Positions 13,480 through 22,238 of a DNA stretch of 31,507 nt are shown one piece after another. Position 1 is the first letter of the stretch. Each line of letters opens with the position of its first letter. This DNA is from a virus. The stretch covers positions 1 to 31,507 of IMG/VR virus record IMGVR_UViG_3300046660_000162. One strand, 5' to 3'. The notes under the pieces are model-generated. The model was not told the DNA's origin. It was given only the letters and a program-made list of their open reading frames with translations, and did no database searches. The translations under genes and the position numbers were made by a program.

Positions 13480-14127
13480 ATGAAAATTCGCGCCCTGCTT
13501 GCCCTTGTCCTCATTGCGACTACGGCGGGGTGTGTCAAACACTCCGTACTGGCCGGAGCCCATGCCACCGCCCTACGCCTGGAGATGGCGGGTAACGGTG
13601 TTTGTAGTGGCACAGCCGTGGGGCCGCACTTAGTCCTTACCGCAACGCACTGCTTCGGTGAGGGTCCATTGGTTAGCCCTGCCGAAACGACGCCACTGGT
13701 GTCTATCGATGGCAAGCCGGTGGCAGAGGTGAAACGGATCAACGACGGGTAGGACCACAGCCTGGTGGTTGTGGATGCCACGTTCGAATCCTACGCGACC
13801 ATTGCAGCACCGCCTAAGCAGGGTGACCACGTTTTCATCTTCGGCAACGCCCTTGGGTGGCATGATCTGTATAGAGAAGGCTACATGGTGGGCGTGTATC
13901 ACGACACTGGGCGCGTCCTGACGGTGTTCGATATGAACTCGTATTTCGGCGACTCCGGGTCGGGACTTTTCAACAGCGAAGGTTAGGTGGTTGGAGTGTT
14001 ATCCGCTGGCTTCTATGCGGATTTGGGTGGCGGCGGCATCAAGCTGATGGCCACGCTGCCTATTCAGTTCACACCTGCTCAGTATCGCGAGGTGGGGTAT
14101 GTCCCATTGGGCGCAGGTTTACAGTAA
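13480..14127 (+). CDS. Trypsin-like (S1) serine protease lipoprotein, two in-frame TAGs
   Basis: The N-terminus (MKIRALLALVLIATTAGC) is a lipoprotein signal with Cys 18. The mature part has the chymotrypsin-fold triad: His in VLTATHCFG, Asp in DHSLVVVDA and Ser in GDSGSGLF. TAG at 13750-13752 (codon 91) lies one residue before the catalytic Asp, and TAG at 13984-13986 (codon 169) follows the Ser motif. With both read as Gln, the product is 215 residues and ends in TAA. A membrane-anchored periplasmic protease in the lysis region might help break the envelope or act in superinfection control. It overlaps the next small gene. Confidence 0.8.
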
Positions 14128-14203
14128 TTGGTTCCCGGTAGGCATGGCCGCGTTCTGCCTTGTGCTGATTATCCGAATGTACTTCGGCCGCGGCGATGAT
14201 TGA
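14099..14203 (+). CDS. Small single-span membrane protein (34 aa)
   Basis: ATG 14099 lies inside the protease gene end with a GAGGTGG ribosome site; the stop TGA overlaps the next ATG region. The protein begins MSHWAQVYSNWFPVGMAAF and has one span (about residues 12-26) with a basic tail. It may be a holin-type or accessory lysis protein. No family is recognised. Confidence 0.55.
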   Translation: MSHWAQVYSNWFPVGMAAFCLVLIIRMYFGRGDD

Positions 14204-14393
14204 CCCGAGAGATTGGCTAAACGAACGATTGTCTTGGGCCTACATCCAGGCCAGTGGCAAGGCCACCCACACGAACACATGCAGCACGAGCGTGGCACCG
14301 GCTAGACAGCCCGGCCCCTGTGACTGCGAGGCAGAAGACCGGGCAGAGAGTAATCGGAAATGGTTCGACCTTGGGCCTGGAGCTTCGCAATGA
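14196..14393 (+). CDS. Small hypothetical protein (65 aa)
   Basis: ATG 14196 overlaps the end of the preceding small gene, and the TGA overlaps the ATG of the spanin gene. It begins MIDPRDWLNERLSWAYIQAS and has three cysteines in the middle part (HTNTCSTS and GPCDCEAED), perhaps a metal site. Similar small proteins lie next to spanins in some phages, but I cannot name a function. Confidence 0.55.
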   Translation: MIDPRDWLNERLSWAYIQASGKATHTNTCSTSVAPARQPGPCDCEAEDRAESNRKWFDLGPGASQ

Positions 14394-14647
14394 GATACGT
14401 CTACATCGCCCTAGGCGTCGTCCTCCTGTGGAGCGCCAGTCTGCTATGGGCACATCACGAGGGATCGACCAGCGAGCGACAGGCGCAGGCTCAGAAGACG
14501 GAAAAGGTCGTAGCGAAGAACCACAAGAAGCGAAAGAAGGTTGAGGAAACCGTAGATGCGCTACCACCCGCCCCGACCATCCCTGTGCATGACGTTCCTC
14601 CTGATTCTGCCGCTGGCAGGTTGCGCGACAACTGGAGCCGGGATTAA
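14390..14647 (+). CDS. i-spanin (Rz-like)
   Basis: The 85-residue protein has an N-terminal membrane anchor (about residues 3-20, YVYIALGVVLLWSASLLW), a charged periplasmic helix rich in Lys, Gln and Glu, and a C-terminal segment ending DSAAGRLRDNWSRD that is typical of Rz-type subunits. An o-spanin lipoprotein is encoded in another frame starting inside it. Together the pair bridges the periplasm and fuses inner and outer membranes after the endolysin has cut the wall. Confidence 0.85.
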   Translation: MRYVYIALGVVLLWSASLLWAHHEGSTSERQAQAQKTEKVVAKNHKKRKKVEETVDALPPAPTIPVHDVPPDSAAGRLRDNWSRD

Positions 14648-14789
14648 CGGCTGCGACTGGGCGAAACCGATCTACGTGTCACAAGACGACGTGCTGACTG
14701 ACGGCACGGCCAAACAAATCCTGACCCATGACGAGACTGGCAAAGCCATCTGCGGATGGGGCAAATACAAACCCGAGGAATCCGAATGA
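14556..14789 (+). CDS. o-spanin lipoprotein (Rz1-like), overlapping Rz out of frame
   Basis: The frame starts at ATG 14556 (or ATG 14589, directly before the hydrophobic core) within the Rz gene. The signal MTFLLILPLAGC has the lipobox LAGC, so the mature protein starts at Cys and is anchored in the outer membrane. The 77-residue length with an extended C-terminal part (ending KYKPEESE) is longer than classical Rz1. The overlapping out-of-frame arrangement is the hallmark of lambdoid spanin pairs. Confidence 0.85.
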   Translation: MRYHPPRPSLCMTFLLILPLAGCATTGAGINGCDWAKPIYVSQDDVLTDGTAKQILTHDETGKAICGWGKYKPEESE

Positions 14790-15013
14790 CCGACGAAACC
14801 GTACAGCCCGAAGTGATCGCTCCGGTGGTCAATCCCATTGCCACCGTCGAGACTGCTCCCGAAGCACCGACGCAGGAGGTTGCTGAGGCTGTCGCCGATG
14901 TGGCCGACGAATCGTTCTTCCAGCGTGTCGAGAAGGCCGTAGAGGAACTGGGCGCGTCTGCTCATAACCTCGTGGACTGGCTTCGCCAGGAAATTGCCAA
15001 GGTGCGTAGCTGA
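14786..15013 (+). CDS. Acidic hypothetical protein (75 aa)
   Basis: ATG 14786 overlaps the previous stop. The first about 45 residues are rich in Ala, Pro, Glu and Val (PEVIAPVVNPIATVETAPEA), and the rest is a probable amphipathic helix (FFQRVEKAVEELGASAHNLV). It ends in TGA within a TGATG overlap. No family is recognised. Confidence 0.6.
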   Translation: MTDETVQPEVIAPVVNPIATVETAPEAPTQEVAEAVADVADESFFQRVEKAVEELGASAHNLVDWLRQEIAKVRS

Positions 15014-15183
15014 TGACCGGCATTCCCGCATGGATTCATAACGACAGCGTCGTCATCACCCGGACCATGAACGGCTTCGCCATCGTCGAGACTCCCACGT
15101 CTCCGGTGTCTCAGTCCGTGAGCTTCGAGACCTGGGACGCGCTGGCCTATTACCTCAACGCGAATTTCTCCCCGAGCGTATGA
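15013..15183 (+). CDS. Small hypothetical protein (56 aa)
   Basis: It starts at ATG 15013, overlapping the previous stop, and ends with TGA overlapping the next ATG. The sequence MTGIPAWIHNDSVVITRTMN, with a later FETWDALAYYL segment, looks like a compact small domain. The function is unknown. It lies between the lysis genes and the tRNA. Confidence 0.55.
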   Translation: MTGIPAWIHNDSVVITRTMNGFAIVETPTSPVSQSVSFETWDALAYYLNANFSPSV

Positions 15184-15269
15184 GCGGCAAGGGCGATGAC
15201 CGTCGTCCTCTGAGCGTGGATGAGCAGACGTTCTCGGATAACTGGGATCGAGTGTTTGCGGCTAAGTAG
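15180..15269 (+). CDS. Small MSGKGD-type protein ending at TAG, with possible read-through across the tRNA gene
   Basis: ATG 15180 opens the frame MSGKGDDRRPLSVDEQTFS and reaches TAG at 15267-15269 after 29 residues. The opening is typical of very small phage proteins. If TAG is read as Gln the same frame has no stop through the whole tRNA gene. It passes a second TAG at 15504-15506 and ends only at TGA 15591-15593, giving 137 residues. The part encoded by the tRNA is unlikely to be a real domain. I therefore give the short form, but which TAG reading applies is open. Confidence 0.45.
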   Translation: MSGKGDDRRPLSVDEQTFSDNWDRVFAAK

Positions 15270-15330
15270 GATTACTACGCAAGTGTCCGAGAGAAGAACT
15301 ACGTGGATAGCTTGCGGCTGGAAGGTTTAG

Positions 15331-15405
15331 TGGGGCGTAGCTCAACGGTAGAGCCAGAATCTCTAAAGTTCTCGGATGTCCGTTCGAATCGGACCGCCCC
15401 CGCCA
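15331..15405 (+). tRNA. Amber-suppressor tRNA, anticodon CUA, tRNA-Gln-like, CCA encoded
   Basis: A full cloverleaf of 75 bases can be drawn. The acceptor is TGGGGCG with CGCCCCC; positions 2-7 pair and the first pair is a T-C mismatch. The D stem is GCTC/GAGC. The anticodon stem AGAAT/GTTCT encloses the loop CTCTAAA, giving anticodon CTA. The variable region has five bases, the T arm is GTCCG/CGGAC with loop TTCGAAT, then G73 and an encoded CCA. U1 with a weak first pair, G2-C71, G3-C70, A37 and G73 are known glutamine identity elements in bacteria. The tRNA should read UAG, probably charged with Gln by host GlnRS. Confidence 0.95.
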
Positions 15406-15420
15406 CACACGAGGTAACAC

Positions 15421-15522
15421 ATGGAAATGCTAGTGAACCGTCACACGAACCTGTGGCGCAAGCCGCTGCCTCGTCCAGCACGGACCGGGAAGACGGCGAA
15501 GGATAGGGCAAGATCTCGTTGA
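15421..15522 (+). CDS. Small basic hypothetical protein (33 aa)
   Basis: ATG 15421, with a GAGG ribosome site, opens a frame beginning MEMLVNRHTNLWRKPLPRPA and rich in Arg and Lys; it ends in TGA at 15520-15522. It starts 15 bases after the tRNA. The basic composition might suit nucleic-acid binding, but the short length leaves the call uncertain. Confidence 0.4.
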   Translation: MEMLVNRHTNLWRKPLPRPARTGKTAKDRARSR

Positions 15523-15593
15523 TCTACTGGGATCCGGTGAGCAAGCGTGAGGTTAGCCACGATTGGTGGCCCAACATTGAGGAACCGAAATGA
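15519..15593 (+). CDS. Small hypothetical protein, TTG start (24 aa)
   Basis: TTG 15519 overlaps the stop of the previous small gene (TTGA), and the TGA stop overlaps the next ATG. The peptide begins MIYWDPVSKREVSHDWWPNI. The tight overlap at both ends and the well-composed sequence favour translation. It is also the end of the long read-through frame starting at 15180, so it could be just the tail of that frame. Confidence 0.4.
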   Translation: MIYWDPVSKREVSHDWWPNIEEPK

Positions 15594-15790
15594 GTCAGCT
15601 TCCATCGCACCACCAGATCAATGACCGCGTTTCTCTCAAGTTCGGCGAAGGCTATGTTGGTGCTCAAGTCGTCGGCGTTTTCTTCACCGAGGCCAAGGTT
15701 CTGTACACCGTCGTGACCGATCAGGATATCCAACTCGAAAACGTCGACTCTGCCGTAGTGTGCGATCCGGCCAGTGGCGAGACGGACTGA
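15590..15790 (+). CDS. Small conserved phage protein of unknown function (66 aa)
   Basis: The ATG at 15590 overlaps the preceding TGA. The protein has a hydrophilic N-terminus, then INDRVSLKFGEGYVGAQVVG and VFFTEAKVLYTVVTDQDIQ, a small beta-barrel-like (SH3-type) pattern seen in many phage proteins near late genes. The stop is TGA. No enzymatic motif is visible. Confidence 0.65.
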   Translation: MSQLPSHHQINDRVSLKFGEGYVGAQVVGVFFTEAKVLYTVVTDQDIQLENVDSAVVCDPASGETD

Positions 15791-15912
15791 GCAACGTTCG
15801 CTGTTCACGAATCGCGAACACGAATAGATTCCGAACACATGAAACGGCTCTAGGATTGGCCTGGAGCTGAAGTTTTGAATAGATTTTCCTGAACTGAGAA
15901 CAACGAAGATCA
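15791..15912. other. Short intergenic region with inverted repeat before terminase
   Basis: This 122-base gap holds GTTCGC (15796-15801) and GCGAAC (15814-15819) as an inverted repeat, and CGAACAC occurs twice. A 17-codon frame with a TAG lies at about 15840-15893 but has no support. The region may hold a promoter or processing site for the packaging and head genes; nothing decisive is visible. Confidence 0.3.
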
Positions 15913-16203
15913 ATGGCTTTCGAGAAGGGACAATCAGGCAATCCAGGCGGACGTCCTAAGCTTCTTGCTGAGGTGTAGGACGCTGCCCGCGAGCACACGC
16001 TGACTGCATTGGATGTCCTGATCTCCATTGCCACGGACGCCGAGAAGCCGCCTGCGGCTCGTGTGAAGGCCGCTGAGACGTTACTTGATCGTGGATGGGG
16101 TAAGCCCCGTCAGTCGGTGGAGGTATCGGGTGACGCGGACCAGCCACTGGTTACTCGTGTCGAACTCATTTCCATGGTGACGAGTGGCAACGGCCCAGGT
16201 TGA
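15913..16203 (+). CDS. Probable small terminase subunit, one in-frame TAG
   Basis: The 96-residue product begins MAFEKGQSGNPGGRPKLLAE; the GQSGNPGGRPK motif is typical of DUF5681-type proteins found at the small-terminase position. A helical part (REHTLTALDVLISIATDAEK) and a segment ending in TLLDRGWGKPRQSVE follow. TAG at 15976-15978 (codon 22) read as Gln joins the motif to the rest. It directly precedes and overlaps the large terminase gene, so it most likely recognises phage DNA for packaging. It ends in TGA. Confidence 0.75.
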
Positions 16204-17494
16204 ACTACCCCAGAAGCTGATCCCGATCTTTTAGGGTGAGGCTGACGTGCGTGGTAGCCATGGTGGCCGAGGCTCGGGCAAGACCCGAAGCTTTGCGGTG
16301 ATGACCGCCGTACGTGGCTATATGTTCGCCAGGTCGGGCGTAAGCGGGATTATCCTGTGCGCCCGCCAGTTCATGAACTCGCTGTCTGACTCGTCCATGG
16401 AGGAAGTGAAGCGGGCCATCGAGGACAACCCTTGGCTTAACGACTTCTACGACATCAGCGAGAAGTAGATTAAGTCGAAAGATGGGCGGATCAGCTACGC
16501 CTTCGCTGGCCTGGATCGCAACATCGGCAGCGTGAAGTCTAAGGGGCGTGTGCTGCTGTGCTGGGTGGACGAGGCTGAGCCGGTCACTGACCAGGCACTG
16601 TCTACCCTCATGCCGACGCTGCGAGAGGAAGGCGACGACTGGAATGCCGAGCTTTGGGTGACGTGGAACCGGGCCCGCAAGACCGCAGCCGTTGAGCGGT
16701 ATGCCAATGCCATCGACCCTCGAATTAAGGTCGTGCAACTGAACTGGCGGGATAACCCCAAGTTCCCCGCCAAGCTGGAACGAGACCGTCAGCGTGACAT
16801 GGTGGACAGGCCGGACCAGTACGACCACATCTGGGAGGGCGACTTCCTTGGTGTCGTAGAGGGCGCCTACTTCGCCACAGGGCTGACGAGGGCAAAGGCT
16901 GAGGGTCGTATAGGTAAACTTGCAGCCGACCCGCTGATGACGATACGCGCCTATTGGGACATCGGCGGGACAGGTGCCAAGGCTGATGCCTGCGCTATCT
17001 GGATCGTCCAGTTCATCGGCAAAGAGATTCGCGTCCTCGATTACTACGAGGCGGTAGGCCAGGAGTTGTCGGTACATATCGACTGGCTCCGGTCGAAGAA
17101 GTACGAGAAGGCCGAGTGTGTGCTGCCCCACGACGGGGCGAACAACGATAAGGTCTTCCGGGTTAGCTACCAGAGCGCCCTACGCGATGCCGGATTCAAT
17201 GTCAGGGTCATCCCGAACATGGGCGCTGGTGCTGCTATGACCCGAGTGGAGAACGTCCGCCGCATCCTGCCGTCCTGCTGGTTCAACGAGGACAGCACCG
17301 AAGGTGGCCGCGATGCCCTCGGCTGGTATCACGAGAAGCGCGACGAGAACCGGGGCATTGGCCTTGGCCCTGCTCACGACTGGGCAAGTCACGGTGCCGA
17401 TGCCTTTGGCCTGATGGCCGTTGACCACGCTACCCACGTATCGTCCTCCGAATGGAGTTCGAAACTCACCTACAAAAAAATGGGCAACGCTTGA
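16184..17494 (+). CDS. Terminase large subunit, two in-frame TAGs
   Basis: With GTG 16184 as start and two TAGs read as Gln (16232-16234, codon 17; 16466-16468, codon 95), the product is 436 residues, a normal TerL length. Walker A is GGRGSGKT (about residues 27-34), Walker B is VLLCWVDEAE, and the C-terminal nuclease domain has aspartates in RAYWDIGGTGAKADACAI and in HDWASHGADAFG. It pumps DNA into the capsid and cuts it. Under the standard code the Walker A part would be severed from the Walker B and nuclease parts. It ends in TGA, overlapping the portal start. Confidence 0.95.
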
Positions 17495-19743
17495 AAACTG
17501 ACCCGTACGACGAAATCCTAGGTGACACGGACGACGAGGCCACTGGCGAAATGTCGGACGGCGAGCTGTGCGGCATCATCGACCGTGAGCGGACCAACGG
17601 CATCGGCTTCAATGACCAGATGTAGTCTGACCGCGAGCGTGCGATGTCCTACTACCAGGGCGAGGCCGTGGGGGAACTTGCCCCGCCTGAGGTAGAGGGG
17701 CGTAGCCGGGTCGTGTCCAAGGAGCTGATGGACGTCGTTGAGTGGACGATGCCTGGACTCATGGAAATGTTCGCCTCCACCGATGACGTGGTGGCCTTTG
17801 AGCCATCCGGTCCAGCCGAGGAAAAGAACTGCAAGGACGCCACGCGATATTGCGGCTACGTCCTGCACCGTAAGAACCCCGGGTTCACCATTCTGCACGA
17901 CGCCATCAAGTCGGCCCTGATCACCCGCATGGGCGTGGTCAAGGCGTACTGTGACCGCTCGTGGGATGTGCGCGAGTAGAAGCTGACCAACCAGTCGGAC
18001 ATGGACCTTGAGGCGATCAAGGGTGACGACTCGATGGAAGTCGTCACAGTGGCCGCTATCCAGCCCGTGGAGGGAGTCCCACCTGTCGAGGTAGCACCGG
18101 GCCAGTTCCAACCCGCGCCGGTCACCTATGACGTTACAGTGCGTGTCAAGGAGCGCAAGGACAAGTTCGTCGTGTGTGGCGTGCCACCCGAGGAAATCAC
18201 CATCTCCAAGGACTCGCGGGACATCGAGAAGGTCCGCTACATCGGCCACGACGTGGAGCGCACCAAGTCCGACCTGTTGAGCCTTGGCTACCCCAAGGAC
18301 AAGGTCGAGGCCCTGTACGACGACAAGAGGGCCAATGCATCGTCGGAAGCCTCGGTACGCGGTGACTACGATGGCGTGAACAACTACGACGACGATCCGG
18401 CTGACAAGAGCCAGAAGAAGGTCACCCTCACGGAAGCTTACCTTCTGGTCGATTACGACAAGGACGGTATTGCCGAGTACCGCCGCATCGTCAAGGCCGG
18501 CATGGTCGTCTTCGAAAACGAGATTGTCTAGGACCACCCGTTCGCCCTGTTCACCCCGATCCTGATGCCATACAAGCTGGTGGGTATGTCGTTCTACGAC
18601 CTCGTAGAAGACCTCCAGCGGATCATGACGGCGATCAACCGGCAGATGTTGGACAACTTCTATCTGTCCAATACGCCGCGCACCGAGATTGTCGAAGGCC
18701 AGGTGAATCTGGACGACTTCCTCAACCCGGTTCCGGGTGGTGCCGTCCGCGTCAAAGCTCCGAACATGATGCGTGAGATTCAGGTGCCGTCCATTGCCGC
18801 CCAGGCGATGCAGGGCATCGAATACTTCAAGAACGTCCGCGATGGCCGTACAGGCGTCAAGGAATTCAGCCAGGGACTCGTCGGCAACGAACTGAGCAAG
18901 TCGCAGATCGGTTCCGAGGGCGTCAGTCAGCTCATGGACCAGGCCGCGACCCGCCAGAAGCTCCTGGCCCGCGTGTTCGCTGAGACCGGCATCAAGCGCT
19001 TGTATCGCCTCATCCTCAAGATGGTCACGCAGTATCAGGACCGCGAGGAACAGGTGAAGGTCAACGGTGCCTGGATGGCCGTCGATCCACGCGAATGGGC
19101 CAACAACTACGATATGGTCGTGTCGGTGGGTATCGGCACGCAGTCCAAGCAGGTACAGGTGGCGCAGGCCATGCAGCTGTTGCAGATCCAGCAGGCAGCG
19201 GCACAGGCGTCCCCGGGGCTGGTCACGCCGACCAACGCGTTCAACACCCTGGAAGACCTGACAAGCACGCTGGGCAAATCGGATGTCAGCCGGTACTTCA
19301 CCGCCCCCGATCCGAATGCACCGACCGCACAGGCTCCCGACCCGAACGCGCACAAGATGGCCGAGATTCAGGCGAATGCGCAGATCAAGCAGGCCGAAAT
19401 GCAGCAGCAGGGCCAGTTGCAGTAGCAGAAGCAGCAGGGCGACATTGCTGTGGAGCAGATGAAGCAGCAGTTCCAGGCCCAGCAGGCCCAGCAGGAGACT
19501 CAGCTTGAGGCCGAGCGCAACACTCAGCAGATGCAGAACGAGATGACCCTTGCCCAGTTCAAGGCTGAGAAGGACGCCGAGCTGGCCAAATTCAAGGCAG
19601 AACTGGATGCCAACACAGAGATTCTTAAGGCCCGCATTCAGGCTGAGGCACAGATCGCCGCAGCGGAACTTCGTGCGCAGGCTGATGAGAGGCTTGCTAC
19701 CCAGCAAATCCAGTATCAGCAGTCACACGAGGGCCAGGTATGA
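17491..19743 (+). CDS. Portal protein, P22-like, four in-frame TAGs
   Basis: The frame begins at TTG 17491, overlapping the terminase stop (TTGA), and reads 750 residues to TGA. Four TAGs (17623, 17977, 18529 and 19423; codons 45, 163, 347 and 645) must be decoded. The sequence has the marks of the P22-like portal family: RSRVVSKELMDVVEWTMPGL near the start, DLVEDLQRIMTAINRQMLDN in the middle and a long Gln/Ala/Glu-rich helical C-terminus. The fourth TAG sits in a Gln tract (GQLQ-TAG-QKQQ), which favours Gln as the inserted residue. The portal ring is the DNA gate of the capsid. Confidence 0.93.
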
Positions 19744-20012
19744 CGCCTGAGAAGGAGGTCCAGCGAGGCCACTAGGCGCAAGCCATCCTTGACGACCCTC
19801 TGTACATCGAGGCATTCGAAACCGTACGCGCGGAGATTGAACACCAGTGGCGAAACTCACCGGCAAGAGACGCGGAAGGCCGCGAAAAGTTGTGGCTGTC
19901 AAGCAAGATTCTGGATCGACTGGAGCAGCACCTGAAGTCCGTGATGGACAGCGGAAAGATGGCGAAGGCCACGCTGGCCCAGCGAATTGGAAGGAGTGCC
20001 TCGGGCTTCTGA
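19740..20012 (+). CDS. Conserved head-region protein of unknown function (90 aa), one in-frame TAG
   Basis: ATG 19740 overlaps the portal stop. The sequence MTPEKEVQRGH-TAG-AQAIL (TAG 19773-19775, codon 12) continues with DDPLYIEAFETVRAEIEHQW and SPARDAEGREKLWLSSKILD. The latter is a familiar pattern of small helical phage proteins between portal and scaffold. The role is unknown. It ends in TGA, overlapping a possible CTG start of the next frame. Confidence 0.75.
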
Positions 20013-20167
20013 CGAAGATCGAGGCCAAGTACAAGCCCCGGTCGCTGACCTGTGTGCAGATCCCATGCGACGGTCCTGACTACTTCATCGGTATCTACGG
20101 CTCCGCACCTGTCGTGCGTGGCACATTCAAGGTCCGGCTGAGCGATGGCCGTACCGTCACTAAGTAA
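20009..20167 (+). CDS. Small hypothetical protein, CTG or upstream GTG start
   Basis: The C-terminal part (SLTCVQIPCDGPDYFIGIYG, then GTFKVRLSDGRTVTK) looks like a real small beta-rich domain and ends in TAA. I favour CTG 20009 as start because AAGGAG lies upstream and it overlaps the previous stop (CTGA), giving 52 residues. GTG 19847 would give 106 residues but would share 166 bases with the preceding gene in another frame. The start is uncertain. Confidence 0.5.
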   Translation: MTKIEAKYKPRSLTCVQIPCDGPDYFIGIYGSAPVVRGTFKVRLSDGRTVTK

Positions 20168-20181
20168 CTGAGGATCCACCC

Positions 20182-21204
20182 ATGAGCCAACCGGAAACGG
20201 AGCTTGCAAACGGGGGCAGCCAACCGGAAACGGAGCACAGCCTTCTCGATATCGCTGGAATGATGGACGAAAGCGAGAAGGACGAGGCCGCCTAGGACGA
20301 CGTACAGGACGAAGCTGGTCAGGATGGCCACGAGGATACGGATACAGACACGGACGACGCCCAGGAAAGCGCTGACGAAGCCACAGACGATGCCGGTAAG
20401 GATGCCGACAAGACCAAGGACGATGACGACACATGGAAGACCAAGAAGGTCAAGGTGAGTGTGCAGGGTGAGGAACATGAAATCACCCTTGAGGAAGCGA
20501 CACACGGCTACATGCGTGAACAGGACTACCGACGCAAGACGCAAGAGGCAGCGGAACTAACCCGAGCGGCGCAGGCTGAACGGGCACAGGTCAAGCAGGA
20601 ACTCGATAACCGAGTCAACTCGCTTAACGTGCTTGGGCAGGCGCTTTATCAGGAGTACGTTGGCGATCAGGCGAAGCTTGCAGGATTGCTTGAGACGGAT
20701 CCGCACGGCTACCTCCGAGTTAAGGAGCAGATGGCACAGCGGCAGAACCTTCTCGGGCAGATTGAGGCCCATCGACAGGCCACGCAGGAGTACGCGATCA
20801 ACGAACAGGCGAAAGCCCGTGTCGAATCGATTCGCCTGGCGGAGGAAACGTTGCTGGAGCGCCTCCCCGAATGGAAGGACCCCGGCAAGCGCAGGGCGGA
20901 ATCGACGGATATCGCCTCACTGCTTGTTGATGCTGGGTACTCCCATGACGAGCTTAAAGAACTGATCGACCCCCGTGCCCTGATCGTCGCCCGCAAGGCG
21001 GCTCTCTGGGACAAGGCGCAAGCCGCCAAGGCAAAAGCCACGGAAGTGACGAAAACCCCGGCAACCCCGGCCAAACCCGTCACCCCTGGCACGGCTGGCA
21101 AGCCCGAAAAATCCGCTAGCGCAGTCAAGGCCGCACAGAACTACCAGCGCAATCCGAATTCACTGGATGCCCTGGCCGGACTGGCCCTTGAGCGCGGCAT
21201 CTAA
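20182..21204 (+). CDS. Scaffolding protein, one in-frame TAG
   Basis: ATG 20182 follows a GAGGATC ribosome site. The 340-residue product has a very acidic Asp/Glu-rich N-terminal third, then KVSVQGEEHEITLEEATHGY, long Ala/Gln/Glu-rich helices, and a Lys/Pro/Thr-rich tail before NPNSLDALAGLALERGI. This composition, and the place just before the capsid gene, is typical of scaffolds of podovirus-like phages. TAG at 20293-20295 (codon 38) lies in the acidic part. The QPETE segment is duplicated near the N-terminus. It guides capsid assembly and is then lost. Confidence 0.85.
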
Positions 21205-21221
21205 CCTCTTAGGAACCAGAA

Positions 21222-22220
21222 ATGCCCGCAAATACCCTCATCACCCCGAGCGTCATCCGCGTTGCGGAAGATGTCGAGGACAAGATCTACAACTTCCGCC
21301 CGTCCGACGCTCCGCTGACCTCGGCCATCGACCGTATCAAGGTCGAAAACGTGTTCCACGAGTGGACTGCCGACACGTATCGCGCCCCGAATGCCGGTAA
21401 TGCCGCCATCGAAGGTGCTGACGCGTCCTACGCCGCGTAGACCCAGCCGGGTCAGTACAACAACCGCTGCCAGATCGTTCAGGACACGATGTCGGTGTCC
21501 AACACGGCTGAAGCAGTCCGCAAGTACGGTCGCAGCTCCGAAATCGCCCGCCTGAAGACCAAGAAGATGGTCGAACTCAAGCGTGATATCGAGGCCGCTG
21601 CCATCGGTAACGGTGCTTCGGTGACCGGTACGTCCGGCGTCGCGGGCCAGATGCGCGGCCTGTACGGCTTCATTGCCACGAACAACGACTTTGGCGTCGG
21701 TGGCGTGGCTCCCAACCCGCAGACGAATACGGCCCCGACCCTCGGCACGCTGCGTCCGTTCGTGGAAGCCTCGGCCAAGGCCGTCATCCTCGGTGCGTAC
21801 AGCAACGGTGGCGACGCTGCGGTGTTCCTCGTCTCGCCGGCTCATAAGGCGAAGTTCTCCACCTTCGGCTCGGCGGTGCAGCGTACCAACGAAGTGGCCC
21901 TCCAGCCGGGTACGAGTAAGTCGCTCAGCCCGAACGACGTTATTGTCCAGACCGCGTTCACGTTCTACGGTCACGACTTCGGCGTCAGCAAGGTTGTTCC
22001 GGACCGCGTGATGGGTGCTGGCGGTGCCGGCCTCCTGAACACGGCCTATCTGGTGGACTTCGACAAGCTGGCTCTGGGTCAGCTGCGTCCGTTCGAATCC
22101 GAGCAGCTGGCGACGACCGGCGATGCCAAGAACTGGCAGATCCGCACGGAAGTCACGCTCGTGGTTCGCCAGGAATCGACCCTGGGTGCGGTGCGCGACC
22201 TGACGGCGACCGGTAACTAA
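21222..22220 (+). CDS. Major capsid protein, SU10/DUF5309 type, one in-frame TAG
   Basis: The 332-residue protein begins MPANTLITPSVIRVAEDVED and has FRPSDAPLTSAIDRIKVENV followed by HEWTADTYRAP, the opening of the SU10-type capsid family (DUF5309). Later come the conserved ELKRDIEAAAI and VFLVSPAHKAKFSTF regions and a C-terminal VRQESTLGAVRDLTAT. TAG at 21438-21440 (codon 73) follows YAA and precedes TQPGQYNNRCQI. Without decoding, no capsid could form. The gene ends in TAA. Confidence 0.95.
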
Positions 22221-22238
22221 TCCGGTTAACGTAGCAAC

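Noticed and set aside
15840-15893. 17-codon frame with one TAG before the small terminase
   Set aside because: Too short, with no clear ribosome site and no overlap with neighbours.
16205-17131. 308-codon open frame on the minus strand
   Set aside because: Shadow of the large terminase gene, whose motifs on the plus strand are unmistakable.
17518-19707. 729-codon open frame on the minus strand
   Set aside because: It is the antisense shadow of the portal gene. It has no ribosome-site logic and opposes the direction of the whole late operon.
19847-20012. GTG-started N-terminal extension of the small gene ending at 20167
   Set aside because: It would overlap the preceding gene by 166 bases in another frame; CTG 20009 with an AAGGAG site fits the operon better, although this is not certain.
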